Assembly (NCBI GenBank): GCA_002633025.1
Contig: NMRB01001682.1
Coordinates: forward strand, 94,682 to 158,681
Direction of reading: 5' to 3'
Source of the DNA: Notospermus geniculatus
Lineage: Eukaryota > Nemertea > Pilidiophora > Heteronemertea > Lineidae
DNA: 64,000 nt
Below are positions 24,101 to 33,100 of this stretch, piece after piece (position 1 is the first letter of the stretch; each line of letters begins with the position of its first letter). The notes beneath the pieces were generated by a model. That model worked only from the letters and a program-made list of their open reading frames with translations, did not search any database and had not been told where the DNA came from. The translations under genes and the position numbers were made by a program.

Positions 24101-26994
24101 GACACCTTCATTATCACCATCTGTTAATGTATTCATCAAATTCTACTAACTTACATGTAAGTGAACACTTAGGGCCATATTCATAAAGGGTGTTTTTCTC
24201 TTAGACGCGACTAACTACCAAAAACGCTGACCAAACAGGGGACAATCGCACGTTCAAGTTAGACAGCATTTCATAAAGCGTGATTAGATCAAGAGACGTT
24301 TAACCAACGTACAAAAGTAGACACCCGCGTGCAAGTAACAAAAGAAATGTTAAACGTCCCAAGGGGCTTGTTTATCTCGCGTACAAACGGTCATTTCGCC
24401 TTAAGCCTAGTTTATACTTCGACGCAAGACCATCGGCGTCCGACGCACGACCAAAATCTGGACGCCGACCTAATGGTGTCGGCATACAGATCAGCCGTTC
24501 AATGCATAAAGGCAGTAACTCCCATTTTGGCACAGAGACACATTTTGGTCATTTTGGAATCAGCTCTCGAAGCTTCACCTTCCACGATGGTCGTGCGTCG
24601 AAGTATAAACTAGGCTTTAGGCGCGCTGAAGCTTCGCAATGAATCCACTCCGTATCCTCGAATTAGGTGCAGAGGAAGCATGGGAAGAGGCAGAACGAGG
24701 GCAGCCTGTTGATTTGCGTGTTTTTATAGATCGTACAAATCCGGGAATCACGTGCGACAGCATCCCATGCCACTTGCTTTTCTGATTGGCTGTAGCATCT
24801 GAACGTTTGTTTTCAATCACATCTTTCCGAATGTTTCAGCCTCAATTAGCCACATCCGCTGATTGGCTGCAAAATTGTCAGCTCCTTTTTTCGACATGTT
24901 GGGCTGTTAAGCCTAGTTCATACTTCGACGCAAAACCATCGGCGTCCGGCGCGCCATGCATGACCGGGACCTTGTTCTGACATGTAACGTACTCCGTTAC
25001 ATCATCTTTCAGTGACTGGGGAATGCCCGCAGCAAGAAAATCGGTGATTAAGCGGGAAGTTAGACGCGGACAGATAAACGGCCGATCATCTCTTGGACTT
25101 GTTGTGAATTGCGATCATCAAGGGTGTTTATCCACACGCGTACAAACCTGTTTTAACCAGCGTACAAAAGTTATCCGCGTCTAGGCTAATCGCGCGATGA
25201 TCACCCTTTATGAATACGGCCCTAGTACATGTACTTATATGAATAGTACTAGTTAGTAGTAACATGTATGTGTCTCCAGGGGGAGCGATGTGGTGTCCCT
25301 TCCGCTTCGTTGGTCACGGCGCGGAAAAAACAATGCTTTCGAGCGTTTTCGCGCACGCAAACGCGCCAATAGGGAGTTTTCGCAAAGCCCCTGAAACGCC
25401 AACGCGAACGTCTACCCTTTTGTTCGGTGCTGTCTTCGTGGCATCGAACAATGGGTTTGGTGTTCGCGTTGGCGTTTCGGGGACTTTGCGAAAACTCCCT
25501 ATTGGAAAGCAGGCCTTAGGTGTAACACAAAGCAGACACCTCCAAATTCCAATATATCTATCAAGTTGTTAATTACATGTATTTTATTGTTCATTTCGTT
25601 CTTTTAAAGGCTTATCGCCGATTGGTCAAATCAGGCATTGGTGACAACATGCTTCCCGGTTTTCCATCGAGCTTTAGGCCTGATAATTTGTTCTTCATAT
25701 CACTAGCCCAGGTAAATCATTTTGTCTAGTTTCGTACCTTAGACCCTTTTCTATAAAATGTAGGCTATCAATATTCGTATTCGTCGTCGAAACGCCAACG
25801 CGAACGTCTATCCTTTTGTTCGGTGCTCTCTTCGTGGCATCGAACAATGGGTTTGGCGTTCGCGTTGGCGTTTCGGGGGCTTTGCGAAAACTCCCTTTTG
25901 GCAAATCCCCCGAAACGCCAATGCAAATCTATCCCGTCGTTTGGTACTTCCAGTGATCGAACAATGGAATTGGCCTTCACATCGGCGTTATGGGGGTTTT
26001 GCCACAACTCTTTTTTATTCACTTGACCGCATATCCATTGTTCCTTCATATTAACAATGGTCTTATTTAATCCGACAGTTTTTGTTAACTTGAGTGATAT
26101 GAATAAAAGCTAGCAAATGCTTTTACTTCAGATTTGTACAATAGCGTGGTGCATTGTACTGCAAAATCCAAGTAAAAGCATTTGCTAGTCTTTATTCATA
26201 TCACCCATTGTTTCTTTTCAGCCTATGTGCTTTCGAGGAGACGATCATTCACTCGCAATTCATATGAAAACAGAGAAATATTCCCCCTTACCTGCTAGGT
26301 TTGTTAATTTAAACGACGTATTCTATTGGTTTAGGCCGAGAACGTGCGTAGCCAGCGAAGTTGAATGATTGGCTTGCGAGCAGCGGCTATTGAGCTGATT
26401 GGCTGCACCGGAACGATGCATGGGATGTGCACCGGAACGATGCATGGGATGTGCTGATTGGTTGCGAGGAGGACTGTGTGCTCAGCTGATAGGCTCGCGT
26501 TGATAAGACACGGACATGGTTTGGATCGCGCGCGTAGACTGATCGTCTGTCGTACATGTAGTACAAGAGGAGGGATGGAGCCCATTACGACAGCGGACCA
26601 GTCTAGATCGCGCGTTGACAGACCCCGTGACAGACAAGCTGAACTTCGGCGCAGCTTCTAGCACTGGCGAAGTTGGCAAAAACGTTCGAAAAAAAGATAG
26701 GATGTAACAATGACTAGAAATTTTGCACACTCTCCAGTTTTTGTACGATTATACAGACGAATAATACGTCGTTTTCAGCTTCTGATCTTGGGCGTGGCCT
26801 ATAGGCATATTGTCGAAATGTTCATTCATCTTCAGATACTGTATGATTTTACCATCTTTGAGGGAAATCATGTTATCTTTCTTTTCAGAGTTCGGGCTTA
26901 CGTTATGAATTCGAAGGATTTTTCCGAGACATTTGGTTGTTTGCCAGGTGCCAAGATGAATCCAACGGATAAGTGTGGCACGTGGAGAAAATGA
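12172..26994 (+). CDS. M13-family (neprilysin/ECE-like) type II membrane pseudo-peptidase
   Basis: 5' exons: 12172-12233, 12431-12646, 12988-13111 (TM), 13524-13725, 14138-14251, 14551-14732, 14934-14990, 15291-15377, 15529-15743, 16017-16233, 16468-16632 and 17890-17990. All join in frame from MPGRMLFRDGGRF. Residues 1-92 form a Ser/Thr/Pro-rich cytoplasmic tail (SVDNPAFT), residues about 98-120 a TM helix, and the rest the extracellular M13 N-domain (CTNPRCFKLASGILKSMN, PCNDFFQYACGGW, PRYLQDDHYVNK). 3' exons are best taken from the second duplicated set: 23523-23681, 23816-24027, 25610-25711, 26222-26298 and 26889-26994 (TGA). These end as the family does (NSKDFSETFGCLPGAK, KCGTW). The HExxH zinc motif is replaced by RQIIK in IARQIIKAFD. 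The third-ligand region keeps E and D (ENARD), and the HSP motif reads YSP. Total is about 803 aa, close to family size. A microexon (19422-19434) supplies the missing EWSIP, but its phase is off by one base. A catalytically dead receptor or decoy is inferred. Confidence 0.85.
18076..18250. repeat. 175-bp palindromic element in an M13 intron
   Basis: It begins taaaggcgccgctgg and ends gcggcgccttta. The arms pair over almost their whole length (cacgtgacag with ctgtcacgtg, gctgtcagatagtcaatt with its partner). Confidence 0.75.
18251..19223 (+). other. M13 intron sequence with dispersed repeat
   Basis: No exon was recognised. The stretch 18380-18500 (cacctggtggccaagcgaag, cggaccgaaacttgg, cataggtcatctga) recurs at about 42940-43030 and 43220-43325, marking a dispersed repeat of unknown class. 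A simple gacgacgac run follows at 18530-18560. Confidence 0.55.
19224..19356. repeat. 133-bp foldback element in an M13 intron
   Basis: The sequence aggacttgtgtccacatgtg and onward (about 36 bp) pairs with the segment ending cacatgtggacacaagtcct. The loop is about 60 bp. Confidence 0.7.
19422..19434 (+). CDS. Candidate 13-nt microexon of the M13 gene (E-W-S-I-P)
   Basis: After the donor at 17990 (codon split GA|), the acceptor tggtttcag is followed by ATGGTCCATACCA and a GTAAAC donor. This gives Glu-Trp-Ser-Ile-Pro, which is what the family has between the conserved domains just before VNAYY (here VHAYL). The problem is phase: the microexon ends at phase 0 but the next exon needs phase 1. 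A one-base assembly error, a polymorphism or a real lesion could explain it. The residue match is good but the exon is tiny. Confidence 0.45.
19609..19616. other. Assembly gap (8 n) in a poly-G/poly-C region
   Basis: Eight undetermined bases lie between a G run and gcggcc, followed closely by a C run. It is just upstream of the tandem duplication, so the local assembly is not fully reliable. Confidence 0.95.
20634..21023. mobile_element. 390-bp foldback element present only in M13 duplicate 1
   Basis: Unit 2 has the empty site (gcgccaatagggag), and unit 1 has the same flanks interrupted. Arms: caaaagcgccatttttgg with its partner aaaaaatggcgcttttgtcc, and ttcctttaatatggtacttc with gaagtaccatattaaaggaa. 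A duplicated (a)tag flanks the insert. Confidence 0.8.
21020..21153. mobile_element. Palindromic MITE, atagggagttttcgc family (unit 1 copy)
   Basis: Same family as 9215-9348. The arms gggagttttcgcaaagccc and gggctttgcgaaaactccc are perfect inverses. The matching copy in unit 2 is 25369-25502, so this insertion predates the duplication or allele split. Confidence 0.8.
21846..22420. mobile_element. About 575-bp foldback element next to the truncated M13 exon
   Basis: The sequence aattatcttgaactcaggtt then gagccacagctttt near 21860-21893 is inverted at 22370-22410. The interior is purine-rich and pyrimidine-rich low-complexity sequence. It is absent from unit 2 and lies within the block that replaced the end of the third exon of unit 1. 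Confidence 0.7.
22429..22550. repeat. Diverged branch of the ttttcgc palindromic MITE family (unit 1)
   Basis: The sequence gagttttcgcaaatccccc pairs imperfectly with gggggttttgccacaactc. The matching unit 2 copy is 25899-26010, whose left end has been overwritten by a second MITE (25790-25899). Confidence 0.65.
22634..22746. repeat. Palindromic element gtgatatgaataaa (unit 1)
   Basis: The sequence gtgatatgaataaa with gcaaatgcttttactt pairs with aagtaaaagcatttac and tttattcatatcac. Other copies lie at 26094-26204 (unit 2) and 46763-46887. It sits directly before the fourth M13 3' exon. Confidence 0.75.
24170..25224. mobile_element. About 1.05-kb element present only in M13 duplicate 2
   Basis: The ends tagggccatattcataaag and ctttatgaatacggccctaa-like sequence are inverted. 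Unit 1 lacks the whole block between gtgaacact and tagtacatg. It carries a nested palindromic element at 24402-24619 and a half copy of that at about 24907-24965. No transposase frame was recognised. Confidence 0.75.
24402..24619. mobile_element. Nested palindromic element (taagcctagtttatac family)
   Basis: The left end taagcctagtttatacttcg and the right end cgaagtataaactaggctt are inverted, with ggcgtccgacgc and ctggacgccgac inside. A second full copy is at 50991-51236 and a solo half near 24907. Confidence 0.75.
25369..25502. mobile_element. Palindromic MITE, atagggagttttcgc family (unit 2 copy)
   Basis: It is the positional equivalent of 21020-21153, with only a few base differences. Confidence 0.8.
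25790..25899. mobile_element. Truncated MITE of the same family (unit 2 only)
   Basis: It has gaaacgccaacgcgaacg at the left and cgttggcgtttcgggggc then tttgcgaaaactccc at the right. The outer left arm is missing. It is absent from unit 1, where other repeats fill the interval. Confidence 0.65.
26094..26204. repeat. Palindromic element gtgatatgaataaa (unit 2)
   Basis: Positional equivalent of 22634-22746. A short internal deletion (gtacaatag versus gtacagcatag) separates the two. Confidence 0.75.
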
Positions 26995-29900
26995 AAATTT
27001 CACAAAGACCGTACAAGGGCAAGACACCACTGAAGTGAAAATACCGGCTTATTTGCAGCAGCTATTCAAGGAGGTCGGCCTGCGCACTCCTGGAGACGGG
27101 TGGTTGGAGCCCGCTGGTCCAGCGAGTTGTAAACGGGGAGTTCGCGACCGCTGGTCCGAACGTCGTTTGCTTTACATACCCCGGTAATAGTGTTTACAGT
27201 ATTTGACGCGCCGGCAGCTAACAGTGAGTGAAAGGTGATTGCCTCACTGAGAACATGGTGCAGGGAAATTTTGTCATCATCCAAGAGAGAGAAAAGAGAG
27301 CAGACTTTGTTAACAAGCCAGTTTTTTAAAGTCCTAGTACCGCCTTACTTTTTACAACTTTCGAAAGGTAGGCGATATAATGCTGCAGCTGATCAAGATG
27401 CTTTTTGTTTCATTGAAAAAAATTCCAATTGGTTAAAAAGTTATAACATATTTCATGGATTTGGTCAGCGGAGGATGGTCGGTATAATTTGATGACATCA
27501 TTGCAAGAATTTGCAGAATGAGCATGCATTTTAGTGCTATAATGGACTTATGTAAATATTAATATGTGAAAGAATGAAGTCAAAAATTTGTCTAATAGTA
27601 AATATGTAAATAAAAATTAACTTCTCCACATTGGACGGCTCAGATTTGATTTCATTTATCCCTGCAATGACTTAACGCATAAATTAGCATTTTCGACCCT
27701 TACTGTACGGAAAATAGCACTGGCATTTTCATACACATATTCCTTGATATCTCCCTAACTACTCATCCGAATTTGATAAAACAAAAAGCAAAATATGTCT
27801 ATACTTCAGTAACAATCTGTGTAGTCAATTTTTTTATGGAACTAGACTTTAACTTGAATGTGAGTGAAGCTATAGCGGAATCCCACTGACGTCATCAAAT
27901 CATGTGACTGGACGTCAGAATGATGCAAACTGGTGTCAATAGGGTGCTACACGTGGATTGACATCACGCCTGATTGTGACGAGACAGCACACGAAATAAC
28001 GTCATTGCAGCATCGTGACGTTCCTTCAGGAAACACGTGGTCAATTTGACGTCCAGCGTGGACTTCATGATGTCACGTGGGATTCCTCTATAGTCATGAC
28101 TGGAGACAGAAGTGATCATGTCACTTCCTCCAGAGTGAGTCAGAGGTTTCAACATGAAACAACAACTAATATTCATCCTCAATAAATTCATTGGTTTTAT
28201 ACCGAAGTAGAAAAAAAGATACAGCAGTGGGCACCAGGCACAGAGTAAAACTAAATCTGATAAAATATGATTGGCTATGATGAATATTATGCTATGCTAC
28301 ATGGTTAAAATGTAATACTACAAATGTCAAGAAGACACCTAGGATACCAATACATTAATCTTTGGATGCATATCCTTGTCTAACATTTTTATTTACATGT
28401 ATTTTTACAAGCTAATACTCAATTGTATGATTGATTTGCTCATAGCCAATATATGAATTTCTGTGCTGAAATGAGAGTATAGCGTAGAAATGAGTATAAA
28501 TTATGTAAAAACAGTGGGACTTCTCTCATTAAAAAAAATCAAATTTCATTGTAAATTCTTTATTTTAGTTCATCATTCTTAATAAGGGCCACTCTATTGG
28601 AGGATTGGCCACTTCAAATGGTACCATGACAGAGAGGACCCACTGAATTGCTGGTTGAGGAATACACAATCAACTGCTGGGTTCTAAAAGGGGGAAAATA
28701 AATAATAAATGTACAAGCAGGCTACACGTATGATGGCCAACCATTTTTAAATTTATTTCTTGTGTACCGGTACCAGTACCAGTAGGCCTATGTTGGAAAG
28801 CTAGAGCTAAATATAGGGCAGAGACTGAATGCACAGGACAATAGCTGCATGGTTGGGTTTGGATCAACAATATAAGACACAGGGGCGGATCCGGGATTTC
28901 TGGAAAGAGGGGTCATGTGCTGGCTGAGCCCCCCCTAAATCTGCCACCTTGACATCGATCTGCACTGTACAGAGCACAACAAAACAGGTGTATTCAACTG
29001 TGATTCATTACACTACATTACAAGGCATCAAGAATGCGAGAAATATGCCCAACCTAATACTGTCAGATTCGAAATGATGAAGCCCTGTACTAATAGTCCC
29101 TTTAATAATGTAAAAACTTGGCGCGAATCATTATTTCAAGCTAATCGACCTATACATGCAGGTCTCTCAAATCTGATTGTCACTTGAAAGAAAAAACATT
29201 AATAATGCATGCATTATCATCATTAATGGACAAAAGTAAAATATTTAAGAAGAAACAACTCATAGCACAAACTTAATTATATTGAAGATGCTCCATAACA
29301 TTTGGAAGTTATGAACTCAACTAAAGATCGTCAAGTTCATCGAGGCACAGCCTCACTTGCCTCCTTCATTACCAAAATAAATAATGCAAGAAAGTAAACT
29401 GAAATCAACTGAAGAGAAAACAAGCAAAAATCTAACCATTCAGTCAATAAACTCTCAATTTGTTATCATACGACGTAACAACTAATCGTTTCAAGCCTTC
29501 CTTTAATGATAAATTCCATTTATATTTACTGTACTTTTAATTTATTTGTTCAGAGTCAACCTAAAGATCCCATGCTGAAAACAGCATATGAATACTGAAC
29601 CACACACTGTTCAATGCAGACTACCGGTATACTAGCAGATCTACATGAATCATTCGCCAAGCCTACATGTATGGTAAATCTACTTATGAAATGCATTTAA
29701 ACTAAAATGCTGAAAGGCAGTTACAAAATGAACAAAACTGGCAATGGTGATGGAATAAAACACATCAAAAATTTGTGGCCCGTGCCAGCAAAATCAGTCG
29801 GAATGCGCCGGAAAGAAGACTCAACATGACACCAGAGAACAACTCTAGAAATTGACAGAGTCAAATTTCGCAATGGCCAGACAATACTGAAATCAACAAT

Positions 29901-30000
29901 CCGTTGGTGCACTTTGGGTCTTCTTCTCTGCGCATTCCGACTCATTTTGCTGGCACGGGTCACATTTGTGCATGTATGGCTTGCTTAATTTTGTTGAGCA
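26995..30000. other. Intergenic region between the M13 and CLIP4-like genes
   Basis: No coding exon was recognised. The first 200 bases continue as probable M13 3' UTR. A short G/C-rich repeat piece lies at about 28880-28945 (ggggcggatccgggatttc), belonging to the ggatccagg family also found near 39660 and 44900. The rest is AT-rich unique sequence. Confidence 0.5.
27609..27614 (+). terminator. Candidate poly(A) signal of the M13 gene
   Basis: AATAAA lies about 615 bases after the stop codon at 26992-26994. It is the first clear plus-strand signal I see in this AT-rich stretch. Confidence 0.35.
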
Positions 30001-30011
30001 CAATACATAAA

Positions 30012-30017
30012 TTTATT
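30012..30017 (-). terminator. Candidate poly(A) signal of the CLIP4-like gene
   Basis: The plus strand reads tttatt, that is AATAAA on the minus strand, about 120 bases past the stop codon. Confidence 0.45.
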
Positions 30018-30134
30018 TCCATAGAATATTACTCTTGATTCATGTTTCAAGAATTATTTCGGTGAAGGCACAGCTGTAAATGACAAGTTGACATCTTAAA
30101 TCATTGGACACACATTCCATCCTCTCCTCCTGCT

Positions 30135-33100
30135 TTATCTGTCCATGTATTGCGTGACATCGCCCAGCAGTTTCGTTCCATTTATGCCGCGACAGGTGAT
30201 CTTGCTCGGCCGTACAAGTAACCCATGGTCGGGTTTACATGAGAAATACCTCGTTCCCTGGACGCTACCATCATTTTTCCCCTTTGGTACCCGAAGTTCT
30301 ACACCGACCCACACACCATCAGCAAATTCTGTTGGTCCAATGTATTTGATAACGCCTAAGAAAAGAATAAAAACAGTTTTATATCAACTGAACTTCAAAA
30401 AATACAAACTGGGTGACGATATGTTTACTGTCACAGATGCACAGTAAATATTTTTGCAGAAGAGAATTCACAGAGAATGAGACTTCTTTCTCTGAATTCT
30501 TTATCACTTGCAAAGGTCCAGACGGACCATGATGCGTTATGATTATGATCACAATACACTATTCGTTTCCTGTTCCTAATTCTCTATGACCAACACCTGA
30601 TAATTCTTCTCTATAATAAAACTCCTAAAATTTTCCCTCTGCCTAAGCCTCCAATACATTCACATAGTAATGTTGTTCTCTTCCCAAAGTCTCCAGTACC
30701 ATTCACATAGTAATTTCCTTCTCTTCCCAAAGTCTCCAATACAATTCACATAGTAATTTCCTTCTCTTCCCAAAGTCTCCAATACAATTCACATAGTGAT
30801 TTCCTTTTCATAACTAAGTCTCCAATACAATTCACATAGTGATTTCCTTTTCATAACTAAGTCTCCAATACAACTCACATCGTGATTTCCTTCTCTTACC
30901 TAATTCTCCGTTACAAAACACACTGAGATTCTCCCTCAATTTAAGATCTCCAGGCACGTCCACTGGTGCTTGCTTCGAGTATCGTCTCTGCATATTACCT
31001 GTGCTCTTTGGCCTGAAATACACAAAACGATGCAGAAATCAATCCAAAGTTGCATTACAACTGAGTGTTGCTCTCATCATCAGTGGAAACTGACTGTGTA
31101 ACATAACCTCACCTGTTGCTGTTGGTCGATGATTTACTGGGTGAAGTCTGGAGGCTGGAGAGACTGCCCGATGCATTTTGAAATCCCCCTATAAAGGTAG
31201 AGTGAAGTGAAAATGAGTGGCATTAAATTTATGCAAGCAAATTCATGCCAGTACCGGTACTTAAAATGTCTGATTGAGGGTTGTCCCCGGGATTTTTGGA
31301 GTCGGTCTTGTTGGTCGTTGGACATTCTGTCAAACAGGTAAGGATGTCCAAAATATCAACCAAATTCAGGACTTATGAAGGAAAATGCTCTCTCTGGAAC
31401 ACCCGCAGCGTTGTGTCATACTGTCAGTAATTACAGAGTGCCATAGATCCTGTGGTGTGCTCTGGATCCGAAGCCTTCAGCGACTACAAGCCATTGTCAC
31501 AGAAGGCTCCACACTGGTCCTAATCTACGGAATTGTACAAGGGAAAAGATGACTCTTTCCATACGAATGTGCTTATTTTCATCACAGGCACCTGGGTCAT
31601 TGTGAGTAACGCAAGGCATTAAGCCTAGGCCTAGGCAATGTGTTTGTTATATCGCCTTGAATTAAAGAGTATTCATTATATACTTAATTCAAGGTGATAT
31701 ATCACTCTGGGAACAAACATATTGCCCAGGCCTAGGCTTAATGCCTTGCTTTACACACACCGACCCAGATGCCTGTGTTTTCATGAAAAGCGTCGTAAGA
31801 GTTTGTTCGATGTGAATCTCTACTGAATGCATAAGATATGAATCAGTCTGTAGCATGCTTAAGGCCCAGAACTTACAGCTGTGATGGCTTTCTATCATTA
31901 GCAATTGAATGCAGAGCCTACATTATGAATACACCTGGGAGATTTTTTCTGGTAAAGGTTTATTATCTGTAGAAACATTGTTGTCACATTAGAATCTTTG
32001 TAGGATGTCAAATTTCATGTTCAGAAATTCCAGTCGAAGTCACATCAAAACCAGATTCAGGTGTAAACAGCAATTCAACTTGGTCGAAACAAAAGATGTG
32101 TGATTTTTCAAGCACGGACATCTACAGATTGAAAGTTACATGTCAGGATGACATGATTTGGTTGCACCACCCAAAATGTCTCATTTTGCAAGTTTCCCCA
32201 TTGTTATATCCATTAGTGTTATAGTGTAGGTAATGTCTAAATTACAAACTTACGTCGCTTGGCTGACAAAGAGAGTTTTGCTAGAAAAAATCAGATGAAT
32301 ATGAACCAGAGTCCAACTGTAAATCCCGGCTGAACCAACAACAGCAATATTTTGATGCGTAGTGAGTACCGGGTATATCAAAAGTTGTCCTTCATGTGCC
32401 TGGCCTGACTTGAAAATCTCCACAAACACATGTAGAATCCCACTAGCCATTAAAACCACATATTTTTCATCTTAATAAAATCAATCAACATACCTGATAG
32501 TCTGCGTTCATTTTGTTGTGGTCCTTGATTGACGTCCTGACTACCATTGTCAATGGATTCATTTGATCCCAAAAGGCTTGACAGCCAACTGAAAGGTACA
32601 ACACAAAGAAATTAGTTTAAAAAATACTCTAGACAATTGACGTGGCTAAGGTGTGCTGCCCCTGAGTGGTTAAGGCACTGCTCCTTAGTGTTTAAGGCGT
32701 GCTGCCCCTGAGTGATGGCGATTGATGCCTAATGCGAGGGTCCGTGGGTTCGAGTCCGGTAGAAAGCTATCTGGAAACCTGTTATTGATGTTATTTGTAT
32801 CTATTTTTGCTACAATTGATGGGATTTTTTAGTATTGAGTCAATAAAAATATAATTGCTAAGAAGAGGGGTTGGTGTATCATACAGGAGAAAACCAGAGC
32901 CCCTGGAGAAATACTGCGGGACAAGTAAGAGCCTATCTCTTATGCGAAGAATGGGTCCAAGCAGAAATTGAATCCATAAACTCAGAGATAACTTCATAGC
33001 ATAACAGCTTTAGGTCTGGGAAAAGCACTGCGGTACCACATACCGGTACCGGTACTTACGCTTTGACCCTGGATGGCGGTGCGAAGACGCCATGTTTTGG

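Larger units (their letters stand above)
19767..26955. repeat. Tandem duplication of the M13 3' exon block (19767-23449 and 23450-26955)
   Basis: Both units start acgtaatgtcgacctac and run through the same five exons in the same order. Coding exons are nearly identical (one base differs in the 212-nt exon). The junction falls inside the last coding exon of unit 1, after codons for LPGAK. Both duplication ends carry the 5-base word caaga, which could be microhomology. The units differ by large insertions: 20634-21023 and about 21333-22430 in unit 1 only, and 24170-25224 in unit 2 only. This is either a recent true duplication or two haplotypes placed in tandem by the assembler. Confidence 0.85.

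Noticed and set aside
32648-32766. Functional tRNA-Ser/Leu gene
   Set aside because: A- and B-box words are present, but the 5' part is duplicated and no complete acceptor stem pairs.
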